A DNA stretch of 64,000 nt, taken from Areca catechu. Its lineage: Eukaryota > Streptophyta > Magnoliopsida > Arecales > Arecaceae. Shown piece after piece: positions 24,147 through 34,849 of the stretch. The stretch covers positions 85,507,942 through 85,571,941 of the forward strand of contig CM038044.1 in the NCBI GenBank assembly GCA_021397845.1, read 5' to 3'. The position numbers were made by a program, and so were the translations under genes. How positions within the stretch are numbered: position 1 is the stretch's first letter; each line of letters begins with the position of its first letter. The notes beneath the pieces were generated by a model. That model did not search any database, had not been told where the DNA came from, and saw only the letters and a list, made by a program, of their open reading frames with translations.

Positions 24147-25915
24147 TGAATGGAAAAACATGCTAGGTAGAAGAAAAGTATTTTAAAATAATTTTAAAAT
24201 AAGCAGCGAAAGGCTCGGTAGATAAATCAAAATGATCTACTGATTTGCAAGCAACAGGATCTAGTATAATAATGAAGCATGCTACTAAAAACATCAACAT
24301 CAACAGAAAAGAGGATGGAGGCATAAGGGTACCTTACCACTATACCTTTAGGATGGAGGTGGTGAAAATGCTCTCAAACCACACATGCATTTGGCCTCTA
24401 CGAGTAGTTCACACCAAGGCTCGAAACTGACCAACTCCCTCGGAGTGCTAGCTCTTCGGGAACCTTCGGGCCAAACTTTTTCTTCCAGGAAGACAAGGAA
24501 GAGAGGTGGAACCCTTCCTAAGAAACTCTCTTCCCAAGACCTAGCTTGAATGCTATGTTTCTCACACCCAATCCCAAAGATCTCACAAACCCTTTTTCCT
24601 TTTTTTCTCTTGTGGCGTGGAGACCTTGTAACCAGCCAACAAAACAAAACCAAGAACCAAAAAATCAGCCAAAGCCCTATAAATAACCTTTATTTATAGG
24701 GGCAGCCATGAGAGGGAGAAAAAGGAAGGATGAGTGATTGGGGGAGAAGGTCAAGGGCCATACCAAATGGGTCCAAGCCAAAAAAAGCAAGTATGACTAC
24801 CATACCAAGAAAGCCTAGGGCCAAAAATGCCCAAAAATCAAAATTCAAAGTCAAAATTCAAAGTCAAATCTTTCCAAAAATTCTTTCCAAAAAATCTGCT
24901 TGTCGGTCAAGTGTTGACACTTACAAGTGTCGACACTTGGAACATGATCAATCACATTGACCTCCAGTGATGGCAAACGATTCTCATTCGTCGATCAGCC
25001 TTTAGATCGATAGAAACCCCTATGGTGTGTGATCCCATAGGTTCGAACACTAAGTCGGTAGCACTGGAACCTTCCAATACCAATCAAAGTCCTCATCTAG
25101 CAATGTACCCCAACATCCGGATAGGTCAAAAATTGCAGAGCAATATTCTAAAATCTCTGGCATATGGTTACTACATAATTCATCCCTTTGACCTCATAAT
25201 GCTCAGAATGACCTAAGGTTCGACTGCCAATCCTAATTTGGTTTATCTAGATCATGTCTCAACCTTACAAGTTCTGTGACTCCTCACAAGAACTATCCTG
25301 GCCAAGATTTTGCTAAATTGAGACATAGCGAGTCATTCACTCCAAACTATTTAGAGAGGTCAATTCCATCTTGATCCACCACTGCTCCACAAGTATTTGA
25401 TTGCACCCAGAAACCTTTCATCACTAGATTAGAAATTCAGGTAGTCCGATACTAAAGTACAGTGAGTTGCTTGCAAGCTACCATGGTGATCTCAAGGCTG
25501 AGGGACACATATACCCATATCCCTTCACGAGAACCTTTTGGTAGAAAGGAGCTCCGTAGATGGTCATGTTTAGTGAGATGTCATACATTCCACTTGCATG
25601 TCACAACACTTCTTGGTTAAGAGGACAACCAACCAATGTGAGATACAACAACCTATACTTGAGATATCGTCGTCCTATAACAATGTATCCTTTGGTTGTG
25701 AACTATTTTAAGAACTACTTGATATATCCTTTCTATATCAAATATAATGTAGTTCTAAGGACTCCATTACACAAGAGTTCTTTCCAGGAAAATGCACATG
25801 TGATGAACAGCAAAAAAAGGATAACTTTTATTTATCAAGAAATTCATATACAATTACAAAATTAGCACAACCATCTATAGCCTAGATGATTGGCTTTGGG
25901 ACATAATTCCCAACA
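24147..25915 (-). repeat. TE4 5' LTR
   Basis: 1769 bp with TG and CA ends, followed by the target repeat GGTTT. Two motifs near 24905 and 24928 (gtgttgacactt, gtgtcgacactt) are kin to the palindrome array in TE7. A TATA-like box is at 24689-24698 (minus). Short open frames here are not coding. Confidence 0.95.
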
Positions 25916-25920
25916 GGTTT

Positions 25921-26410
25921 CTCTCTCAAGAATATGGTGAGATCCAAAAATCTCACTAGGTGTCATTGCTGGTGCCCTAGACACAACTAGGCTCAAGATA
26001 TTGGAAGTCGAGCTAATGCCAAAATCCGGTGGTGACTTAAACACATAGGCACTAGGGTCAACTATCCTTATCACTTTTAAGGATCCAACTTCACAAGCAT
26101 GTGGCTTCTTAATGGCTCCCAGAGGAAACCACTCAAATCAAGACCTAATCTCTACATGATCTCCCTGAGCATACTCTTTGACTTGATATCGGGAATTAGC
26201 TATGTTATTATTAGTGTTCAAGTAAATGCTAATATCCTGATGCAGATGTTGTGCAGAGATCTGTGTAGGTGTGAACAGTGGGATTAGGCCTAAGGGTCTT
26301 TTAGGATCGAAACCAGATAGCACCTCAGTATCTATATTCACTTCATCCCCTATGCTAAGGATGTAGATCCAAAACTCAATCCACCTTTCAGGTTTCAAAC
26401 TTAAATTTTT
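25921..26410 (-). pseudogene. TE3 integrase C-terminal part
   Basis: Minus-strand translation from right to left: PKRPLGLIPLFTPTQIS, then AQHLHQDISIYLN and RYQVKEYAQGDHVEIR. After a frame break come VDPSAYVFKSPPDFGIS and the Phe-to-Ser variant of STFNI. These align in order to the TE12 integrase end (TPLDLVPLP, VKSFVEGDYVMIR, GSNAYVLELPPELGIS). The piece joins the chromodomain remnant at 13899 across TE4. Confidence 0.85.
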
Positions 26411-26589
26411 TTGGAAATCATAAAACCTGAAAGTCCTAAGGTATGGGTACAGTAAGTTTTCTAGGGGCGGTAAATATCCTCTCTAGAATTGTAGGACATG
26501 AATTGTAGCATGGAAGTCTTTAGGATAGACATGGTTCAACAGGCTCCTATGCTTAAGAGAAATTAATTGCTTGTCTGTCCTAACCACAT

Positions 26590-28033
26590 GTTAGGCACTA
26601 GGGTGGTCTACAGGCACTACTTCTAGAGTAGGCTGGGAATCCATTACTGGTGGAAGGTCATCTGGAAGGTCTTTGGGAAGCTTATCTTGAATGTCTTCTA
26701 AAATAATGTCTATTTCCTGGGGTTGTTCCTTAGGGACTTGTTCCTGGACCTCCTCTATGGACAACTCTTGTAAACCCTCACTTTCATCTACTATGTTTGA
26801 TCCTGGCTCAGTCACTCCTTCAAATTTTATGGTGGGTTCGAGATCTTTTTCTATTAGTTCCTCAGCGATTTCAACCTTGAGTCCATCTTCATCATACTCT
26901 TCTATTAGACTTGATTCATAGATGTCTTCTTTAGATTCTTCAATGGGCTCAAGAGTTTCCTTCTCTAGATTTTTAATGGGTTCAACCTTTTCATACTTAA
27001 AGTCTTTAATGGGCTTAGGGGTTTCTTCATTTAAATTCTCAGTGGGTTCAACCTTTTCTCCCTGAAATTCTTCAATGGGTTCTTCCTCATCCCCTTCATA
27101 TTCATTAATTAAACTCGATTCAGCCTCATATACTTCTTCTTCAAGCTCATTAATGGGTTCAGGGGTCTTTTCCTTGAAAACTAATGGGATAAGAGTAGTA
27201 GGCTAGTTTGAAGGAATCTGCCTAAGAATTGGCCTAGAGGTGCTAATCATGCTGGGCTTAGGTCGGCTGCTCATGAGTTTCCTTTGATATGACTCGAATT
27301 TCCTAGCAATCTGATAAGCTTCCTCTAGAGTATGAATTTTCCATTGAAATAATTTCCAATGGATGTCCTTACATAGGCCTCCTCAAAATCTAGATATGGT
27401 CATGGTCTCAGATTCGGTTATGTTATATCTCCTGACAAACTCATTGAATTCCTCAATATACTCAGACACTGGTTTATCATCCTATCTTAGTCTGTACCAT
27501 CAGTCTAAAAGTCGTTGCTCATAGAATCTACCTAGGTACTTTTCTCTCAACTTACTTTTCATGGCTCTCCAGGTACTTATTTGGTCTCCTCTCAGATAAC
27601 ATTGATCCTCAATACCGTCCTAGTGCCACTTAGCATGTCGGGTTAACCAACGTGTGGCCAATCTAACTTTTCCTAACTCCAACATCTTAGTGTATTCAAA
27701 ATACTGATCCATTCTCTCCTCCTAATCAATATACACCTCAGGATCTAGGCTTCCATCAAAAGTGGGTGCATAGGGTTGGGTGCTCCTAATGGGTCTTTCC
27801 TCTGAGTCAACCAAGTATGGGTATGGACATCTAGGGTTAGACTCAGGGGCAAGATCATGATAATAGGCTCTTGGATCAAGAAAATTTGGCCTAGATGATT
27901 TATGTTTAGCATGGGCCATATGGGCTTCTACCCTTATTTCCACCTGGTTGAACCTCTGGTTCATCTGGGTAAATGATTGAGCCATCTACTCAGTGAGGGC
28001 TCTTATTTGGGCTTTAAGATTAGAATTATCCAT
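26590..28033 (-). pseudogene. TE3 gag and protease-linker pseudogene
   Basis: Starts at 28033 with MDNSNLKAQIRALTE, a stop, then MAQSFTQMNQRFNQVE; TE12 gag opens similarly. APTFDGSLDPEVYID at the end of the 87-residue frame matches APTFDGSLNPKVYSD of TE12. The following part, through about 27200, is gag in changing frames. 27180-26820 encodes a long acidic stretch with repeats of the type EPI-x5-8-E, and 26815-26591 the pre-RT linker (DKLPKDLPDDLPPV, against DVFPEDLPDHLPPL). Zinc knuckles are not evident. RT and RNase H are deleted between 26590 and 26410. Confidence 0.82.
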
Positions 28034-28663
28034 GGGTTCAACCAACTGTGGGTGTGGTGGATGATATGAGACTCCTGACCTAGTGCATATGCAACACACA
28101 TAAGAGAAACCGACTAAGATTGCCTAGACCTAGAGCCCAAATAGAATGGGTCGACTCAACTTATATACAATACAACACCTAATCCTTCCACGGGCCAAGT
28201 AAGAGGTAGGGTGGTGGGAGGCTCGCTGCCTATGACAGGATCCTAATTAAGTAACCACCAGTCCACTTAGGGTATTTGCCACTGGACCTCTAACCTTAGA
28301 CACCAGCTTCCAGTAATAGGTGAGGTATTGGGTGCACTAGTCTTCCCACAAGGTTTGAACCCGACCTATTGGTGTCCTTAAATTGCTTTAGGTTGCTACT
28401 TGATTTTAATTAGGCTTGGGTTCAAATGCAAGGATTGTTGTTTTGGGTTAAGGAGAGGTGATCAAATCCTTCCCTCATCTAACATAGCAAAATTGCCCTT
28501 AATGTGTTTTAAGCATATGATGGCACATATATGAAAATTCACTTAGGGTTTCTTACTTATGATGCAATGAATTTTTTTTTGTATTTTTAGTAGAAATATA
28601 ACATGTTGGAAATTAACTAATATGAATAAAATATGCAGAAAAATTAATATATGCAGGAATTAT
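28034..28663 (-). other. TE3 leader
   Basis: Non-coding. It aligns loosely to the TE12 leader around the purine-rich phrase ggagaggtgat (28450) and has one CTGGTGTCTAAGG motif (about 28300-28312, minus) of leader block II. No initiator-Met primer site is found next to the LTR edge at 28664, and leader hairpin I is absent. Confidence 0.55.
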
Positions 28664-29208
28664 TGATGCGGGATAGATGCATGGGGATGGATCGCTGACA
28701 AGCATAGAAGTCACCAGAGATTAGGGTTCGCAGGGGTTCACACAGATTTCCCTAGAAAAAAACAAAGCACATAGCAACAGGGCTCACACAGATGCCCTAG
28801 GGATCCCATGATACCCGAAAATAAAGGGGAAGGGATGACACAGATATCCTAGGCTCACACAGATGCCCAAATCAGGGATCACATAGAAGCCCTGGGCTAA
28901 AGCAGGACTCAATGATATCAAGGGCTAAAGCAGGACTCAAAAAAACTAACTTGGGCCTAAATGGGCCAAGCCCTCATTACAGGACTCAAAGTGAATAAAA
29001 ATCCTAATCACAGGACACAATAGGGTTTTCATGACTTAACCCTTATCACAGGACTCTAGATGACTTCATTGACTCAAGCCCTACTTATAGAACTCAAAGG
29101 ACTAACAGGACTTGATTATTGGACTCAAAGATAAAATTTGAAAAATGGCTAAGGGACTCAAAATTTAGGGATCCATAATAAACTAGGGTTAACCTGATGT
29201 CCCCATCA
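28664..29208 (-). repeat. TE3 5' LTR, shortened
   Basis: 545 bp with TG and CA ends and the target repeat AGAAA after it. The part from about 28900 aligns to 13350-13651 of the other LTR, including the GACTCA motifs and the start hairpin TGATGGGGACATCA (29195-29208, minus). The rest does not align and includes repeats of cacagatgcccta type. An internal deletion or rearrangement of about 1.1 kb is likely. Confidence 0.75.
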
Positions 29209-29213
29209 AGAAA

Positions 29214-30040
29214 GCTTTTAATGAGCTCTATAAAAGGAGGACCCCAGGCAATAGTACGAGCATGAGTTTCTATAGTAAAATTTTTTTTTATTTTCATTTT
29301 TTAATTTAGTTTAGGCTTTAAGAGAGAGAGGAATAAAGAAAATTGATTCTTCAGGGGAGGAGGTGCTATGACAGAGCCCCAAATCTCCAAGAAGATGTAT
29401 CCAAGAGCCATGCTCGATTGAGGTGCAGTCTGTAGGAAAGTATAGGTTCCATGCTTTATGTTTTGCATTTGTTTTCTCTATTCTATGCAATTAAATAAAA
29501 CTTTAAATTTCTTTTCAACTCTTTTCTATTTGATTTCCTAAAATTAATTATCTATGTGGGATGGATCATGATCCTAACATGATATGGTCCATGCTCAACA
29601 TCGATAGTTGATTCTAGGATTTTCATCCACTTATCTTGTTAGAGTCTTTTCAACTCAATCATTGGATAGCCTATACTTGTGGGATGGGCCATGATCCTAC
29701 AAGATATGGTTCATACTCAATAAGATAGTCTATACTAAGGATTAGTTTGAAAGATTCTGAATCAATACAAACTTTAATTATTTAGATTAGAATAGATACA
29801 AGATATATGTTTGTGATCACCTGAAAATCTGAAGACATCTTTTTATCATATAAACCCCTCATTCTCTTATTTAATTTATATTAATTATTTTAATTAAATT
29901 ATTATCTATCTTTTAAAAACTAAATATTTATTTATTTCTTTACTTTTTTTGTGAAATAATTGTCCTTAATCTTCGAGGATACAATCCCTACTCATCCTAG
30001 CTATAGTAGTGAGTTAGATTTTATTTTTGACATCCTATGA
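29214..30040 (+). repeat. TE2 3' LTR, last part
   Basis: Resumes after TE3. It has TATAAAAGG at 29229-29237, an A/T-rich middle, two similar stretches with gatggatcatgatcct / gatgggccatgatcct (29560, 29680), and an end with cttcgaggatacaatccc and tttttgacatcc. Athila-type LTRs end with a similar phrase. The border near 30040 is approximate. Confidence 0.5.
29229..29237 (+). promoter_or_regulatory. Candidate TATA box of TE2 LTR
   Basis: TATAAAAGG, a strong plant TATA match, inside the LTR-like stretch of TE2. It is just downstream of the TE3 insertion, which separates it from upstream U3 sequence. Confidence 0.5.
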
Positions 30041-30399
30041 TAGCGATCAAGGTGATAGATTTCCAACATGGCCACTTTGAAGCAAGCCATGTAATCATTC
30101 AGCAACTCTCCCTCCTGTGATGGATTGAGAAGAGGTTGTCCGGGTCTTGTGGCACCCTTCGACTGGTATTGAAGTATGCCATGAACTGCTTCTCCAACTA
30201 TCTAAAAGAGGGGAGACTTCTTCGACTAGCATTGAAATGTGCCATAAACTACTTCTCTAGCTGTCTAAAGGAGTGGATACTTCTTAGTTTGAGTCTAGAA
30301 TACCATGCTTGAGCCATTTTCTAAGAAGGCTAAGTAGAGCAAGGCATCAGTGGTATCTTAAAACATCATAAGAGCCTTATAGCTCTCTAGATGGTTAGT
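30041..30399 (-). pseudogene. Ty3/gypsy gag fragment
   Basis: Minus-strand translation with stops shows KQFMAYFNTSRR, then SQSITGGELLNDY after a break and FKVAMLEI. Gypsy gag proteins have F-x-F-x-TSRR...QG-E-SL-DY-xRF at this place in the capsid domain. A unit of about 70 bases (around 30165-30215 and 30220-30275) is present twice. No other part of this element is seen, and its LTRs are unknown. Confidence 0.55.
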
Positions 30400-32152
30400 T
30401 GTTGCCTAGAAATGGAGCCCAAGAGGGGGGGTGAATTGGGTCTTTCAAAAATAAAAGCAATTATGTGCTGGTCTTTGAAGTGTTTATGAGCAAAGTGAAT
30501 AACTCAATGATATGTAGCGGATAACAGAAAATTAAATGCTAAGAGCAAGAAATAAGAAGAGCAATCACACACAAACACCAAGTTTTATAGTGGTACGATG
30601 CAAATCAAGAACCTACATCCACTCCCCAATCTACCCTTGGGAATTCCACTATAATCTTTCCAAGATTACAGTCGACTTGTTTTACAAGGCTCACAAGTCA
30701 AAACCTAAGTTGGTTTTGTCACTTAGGCTCACCAACAACCTTTACAGCTTGTTTTGTCTTTGGGCTCACAAGTTAAACCTTAGTTGATTTTGTACCTTTG
30801 GTTTACCAACAATCACAACAACCTACTTTCAAGAAATCCTTGAAAGCTAGGACAACAAGGTATAAAGACAAAGATACAATAATGAAAGTACAATCAAACT
30901 CTCTTCAAAGAGTGGAATGTGAAGCTTTGAGGTGCTTGTATATGCTTATCTTGTCTTCTCTTTGGAATATTCTTTAAACTCACTTTTGGAAGGATGAAAA
31001 GATAGGCTTGTAAGCTTTTCCAGGGATCTCTCCTTTTATGGCTTTTGGAAGTGAAGTCCTTGAGGGAATATTGACTTTTGAGTGTTCAATAGAGTTCAAT
31101 ACTTCATGAACGAGTTTGGTGAAGCTTAAATACTTCAAAAACTTCCAAAAAATGGTTTGAGACCGTTTGAGGATCAAAACTAGCTGTTGGAAACTTGAAA
31201 AGATGAAATCTGCAACTCAGAAAATAAACCGTTGAAGCTGTCAGAACCCGTGAATCGACATTTGACCTCCAGGTATCGATACTTGGTTTCCAGGTGTTGA
31301 CACTTGGTCCTGCAGGTTTTGACACTTGAATTTCAGGTGTCGACACTTGAAGCTCATGTGTCGACACTTGACACAAAAACCCTCCGAGTGGCAAGTTCTA
31401 AATTTTCAAAAAATCTCAAGCCTTGAGTCGACACTTGGGTCTAGGTGTTGACACTTGTATCTCAGGTGTCGATACTTAAATCTCAGGTATCGATACTTGG
31501 CATGCTAGTGAGAAATCTTTGCGTGCCAATACTGAAGTGTCGACACTTGGCAATTCTTGAGTCAACACATAGGTCTATAAATTACCAAAATAAGTGCCAA
31601 AACTCCCAAAAATATAAAGATATATAATCAAACTTTAAATACACTTATGTAAACCATAATTGAACATTTTTAGGCCTTTTTCATGGTGAAAAGACTTCTT
31701 AAGACATTAATTTTGTTCAGCTTCAAGATACTTTCATTTTGAGAATTTGAGGTCATGTATCCTGTAACTCATAACTATAATTGAAATATTAGTATAAAAT
31801 ATGTACTCAACATTTTGTTAATCATCAAAATCAAGGGCAAACCCAACAATCTCTCCCTTTTTGATGATGACAAAATCTTGAGTATATAAGCATTCAAATT
31901 CAATTTTAGATATGATAACTCATAAACATGAACTTGAAACTCATACAACATAATTTCAATACAAATTTAATAGAGGAGAGGTACAAATTAAGTGATGAAG
32001 TTAAATTTACTCTTCCTTTAAGTGAGTTAAATATTTTGTGAAACATTTCATAATTGAATAAAATTTGAATCTTATATATCTTACTCCCCCTTTTTGTCAA
32101 CATTAAATAATAAAGGGAGTAAACTCCCCCTGAATTGATGTAATAAGGGTCA
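30400..32152 (+). repeat. TE7: SIRE-like LTR
   Basis: Begins TGTTGCC and soon has agagggggggtgaattggg, a phrase I associate with LTRs of SIRE/Maximus-type copia elements. It ends in GGGTCA, nine bases before a Met-type primer site at 32162. Near the end is ctccccctttttgtcaac, also usual for that group. A palindrome array lies at 31251-31572. Both edges are judged from the primer site and TG/CA only; no second LTR is in the window. Confidence 0.6.
31251..31572 (+). repeat. Array of GTGTCGACAC-type palindromes in the TE7 LTR
   Basis: Twelve variants of gGTGTCGACACTTg, mostly 20-22 bases apart, with a gap at 31372-31424. Several are perfect inverted repeats, and variants such as TATCGATA keep the symmetry. 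It lies upstream of the LTR's second half, where promoter-proximal elements would be expected. Confidence 0.8.
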
Positions 32153-32161
32153 TGCGGTGCT

Positions 32162-32173
32162 TAGTATCAGAGC
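32162..32173 (+). other. TE7 primer binding site (tRNA-iMet type)
   Basis: TAGTATCAGAGC, 11 of 12 bases of the usual site. It marks the preceding 1.75 kb as a 5' LTR on plus. Confidence 0.7.
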
Positions 32174-32408
32174 AAAATTCAAACATTATAAATTCAATCA
32201 TTATTAGAATAAATGAACAAGCTAGCAAATCAACCAAGATTGATAATCAAGTAAGAAACTGAAATGCTAGACTGCATATATAAAAGAGTTTCCAGTACAA
32301 AATTTGCTGATACAATCAGCATACACTGAAACATAACAAGTACAATCATGAAACATATAGATAAATACTAATACATAACATCAAACATCAAAATAATCAT
32401 CTTTGAGG
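32174..32408. other. A/T-rich stretch after the TE7 primer site
   Basis: No gene or known motif seen. It is either the TE7 leader or the 3' untranslated part of the antisense pseudogene that ends at 32409. Confidence 0.4.
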
Positions 32409-34052
32409 CTACTCCTCATCAGATGGAATCTCAAACAAGATAAGACTAGTAATCCTGGACCTAGGAACTAGAGCTCTAGGAGTCTTTAGGATACTATGAC
32501 TCCTAGTCCTGGTCGAAGGTCCTACTCGGGGTACAACCCTAGATGAATGAGTGGAAGGCGATGAAAGAGTCTCAGCAGGTGTCACAAAAACTAGAGCAGT
32601 CGATAATGGAGAGTCGCAAGGATCATTAGGTGGAATAGCAGGAGTTTGAGTCTCTCGACTGACCAATTCAAAATCATCTGCTCAATCATCGCTGTCACTG
32701 CCACCATCAATAACATCTATCTCTCTATCATTGCCACCATCATCAGCTCGATCACCACCACTATGTGTGTCATCATGTCCCTTAGGGTGGTCATCATCAT
32801 CATCATCATGAGGTGGATCTGTAGGTGCTGCTGGAGGTAGGAGTGATCTCAGTAGGTCCTCAATGCGAGCAAATCCTACCTTCATAATCTGACGCATCTC
32901 AGTATGCTGCTCAGCTGTATGGGCTCTAAGGCCCTCAATCTCTATGTGTAGCTGAGTGATATGGACTCCCAAGCTTATCATCTCACTCTTGATATCTGCA
33001 AACTCCTGCCTAACCAGCTCCTTAAAAGATGTACCAACTGTAGTAGACTGAGGAGTAGCATAAGGTGGAGCTGTGGGTGCTGGTGCTGGAATGATAGGCT
33101 CTGGCTCATTGGCTGTAGCTTGTGCTGATTGAGGAGGTGTATCTGAAGGCCCTGATGGCCCTGCCTCTACCTCACGGAGCTCGTCCTCCTCATCTAGCTC
33201 CTGGCCAGACTCTCGATGCACCCAACGACCTGAAACCATCCTGTACCCCATGCAATGAAGAGACCACTCATCGTACATGTCTGTATGAAGGATGTCTTTG
33301 GAGGTCTCCCCCTCCAAAGGAACATAGTAAGCTCGAAACAAATGTGTCAATGCCATGCCGTAGGGTAAACAATGTCTCCTCTAAGTGGCAATGTCTCTAA
33401 TCTGAGCTAGTATCAGAGCTGGAAGGTCAACCACAATCCTCTGCATCAAGCATACCATCACCATCAACTCTCGCTCAGTAATAAAGTCAAATCTCCCAGT
33501 CTTCGGTAGTAGAATCTGGGCAGTGATGTGGTGCAGGAGGCGCATCTCCACAGAAAGCTGGTTCGCAATGATCGTAGCCACACCACGAACGTCCTCATGC
33601 TCTAAAATGCATCTGAATGCTTCTTCACGGTCCTTTGTAGATGGAATAATGATCCTATGGTGCGGGATCTCCCAGATACGGCTTAGGACCTCCTTTGAAA
33701 CTGGAATGCGGATACCTCTGACAGTTGCACTCCATAGCATCCTACTACAGTCGAGACTCCCGTAGAACTCACGGATCAGGTGTGGATAGAACTTCTACTG
33801 CATCATGCAGAAGGGGATCAACCTAGCAACCTTAAGAACCTATCCAATCTGGAAGCCCTGTCCGTCAAAGAATCCCAAATCTACTTGACAACTGGTTGCG
33901 ATCACCTTCCTTGACACTCTCTCAACAGAAGGTGAAGAAGGAGCTACTGTACTGTCAGTTTGCTGGCCCTCGTCATTCCTGGCTTTTGTTCTTCTCTCTG
34001 TTGATGCCTGACCTGGTTTCCTCTTAAATGCCAACTACTTTCTAGGTCCCAT
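32409..34052 (-). pseudogene. Antisense pseudogene, plant transposon env-like or extra-ORF family
   Basis: One reading frame of about 547 codons from ATG at 34052 to 32409, broken by TAG or TGA codons near 34035, 33838, 33784, 33380 and 32682. All could be C-to-T changes of CAG or CGA. The N-terminus is basic (KRKPGQASTERRTKARN). The middle has RLLHHITAQILLPKTGRFDF, ITERELMVMVCLMQ and LPYGMALTHLFR. This resembles a family known as 'putative plant transposon protein', found as an extra or env-like frame of plant retrotransposons. Then follow a Pro/Ala-rich hinge, a predicted helical stretch (about 33010-32860) and an acidic Asp-rich tail. A pyrimidine-rich tract ending in CAG lies just before the ATG on this strand and could be a splice acceptor. 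It is antisense to the LTR and primer site upstream. Confidence 0.65.
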
Positions 34053-34189
34053 GACAACCACTGAAGGAGGGAATGGAATTAGTAAAGATGATGGAACAAG
34101 GAATGGTCAAAAAAAGGAAATGGAGAAGAAATGAGGAGAAACGGGGGAAAAGAGAGCCAAAAAAAAAAAGCAAGGGGTCGGCCAAGACT

Positions 34190-34433
34190 CACTTGTCTTG
34201 AATAAAATCTAAAATTACAAGACTCACTTGACTGGACTGAACCAACCAGACTCAATTGATGGACTCAATTTATTACAGGACTTAATGGACTCATTTGGCT
34301 CACTTTAGTACAAGTGACTCATGACTAATGGGCTACAGGACTCAAAACAAAAAAATTGATTAACTTCCCAACACATGACTGAGAGATCTTCATAGAACTC
34401 TGAAATTCTTATATGATCCTAATGTCCCCATCA
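34190..34433 (-). repeat. Gypsy LTR fragment of TE3 type
   Basis: Ends (plus) in aatgtccccatca like the TE3 LTRs and has seven GACTCA motifs such as aggactcaa. On minus it begins TGATGGGGACATTA. The other end is not clear, so it is a truncated LTR or the remains of a solo LTR. It separates the antisense pseudogene from TE9. Confidence 0.6.
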
Positions 34434-34793
34434 ATCTTAACCCACCAATCAGATCCCAAGTCGAAGGATGTCCCTGACAGGGATCGAAAGTACACCTTCC
34501 TCATCACTCCAACGGCCAAGATCCTGATAGAGATCGAAGGTGAGCGCTACATGCACCACCCTCCCCCATTGAGGTTGTTAGGGAACTGCAACAAGACTAA
34601 GTATTGTCTGTTCCATAGGGACCACAGCCTTGACACCGAGGAATGTCGCCACTTGAAGAAAGAGATCGAGGACTTGATATGGCACCGCTACCTCGGGAAG
34701 TTCATTAGGAGAAGAGTTTTGCCTAGACCTAGGGTGCTAATGCCGATCTCACTAACATCGACAATTAGCCTATGGAGATGTCGGTCAGGATGA
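34434..34793 (+). pseudogene. TE9 gag C-terminal part
   Basis: An open frame of 126 residues includes NKTKYCLFHRDHSLDTEECR, then a stretch with HLKKEIEDLIWH and YLGKFIRR. Tat-type gag proteins have a Cys-His motif of the form KYCxFHxDHGHDTEEC followed by LKxxIExLIxxGxL. The Cys and His spacing is kept. The earlier capsid part is missing on the left, where an LTR fragment abuts. Confidence 0.75.
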
Positions 34794-34849
34794 TAGCTGG
34801 GAGGCATGGCAAAGCCCAAATAGAGCTAGGGGGAGAGGGGAATTGAAAT

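Larger units (their letters stand above)
13900..25915 (-). mobile_element. TE4: Ty1/copia retrotransposon with internal tandem duplication
   Basis: 12.0 kb, with LTRs 13900-15689 and 24147-25915 and TSD GGTTT at 13895-13899 and 25916-25920. Element order is LTR, primer site, leader, gag, leader again, gag again, protease, integrase (with a MITE), RT, RNase H, LTR. The extra leader and gag come from a 2.45 kb direct duplication. The LTRs differ by roughly 8 percent in the first 280 bases by eye, so the insertion is old. Gag is closely related to the plus-strand element TE13. Confidence 0.95.
12016..29208 (-). mobile_element. TE3: chromodomain Ty3/gypsy retrotransposon, minus strand, interrupted
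   Basis: Bounded by LTR-type ends TGATG and CATCA and by the direct repeat AGAAA at 12011-12015 and 29209-29213. In element order: 5' LTR 28664-29208, leader, gag and protease 28033 to about 26590, a large deletion removing RT, RNase H and most of integrase, integrase end, chromodomain (split by TE4), 3' LTR 12016-13651. Without TE4 it is about 5.2 kb. Protein remnants align to TE12, so they are one lineage. The two LTRs are very unequal in length. Confidence 0.88.

Noticed and set aside
31251..31572. CRISPR-like array of short spaced repeats
   Set aside because: The repeats are degenerate palindromes of about 14 bases with only 6-8 bases between them, inside a plant LTR; there are no spacers of CRISPR length and no cas genes.
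32646..33400. Plus-strand frames of 64 and 92 residues
   Set aside because: Shadows of the antisense pseudogene; the first reads through its Asp codon run.
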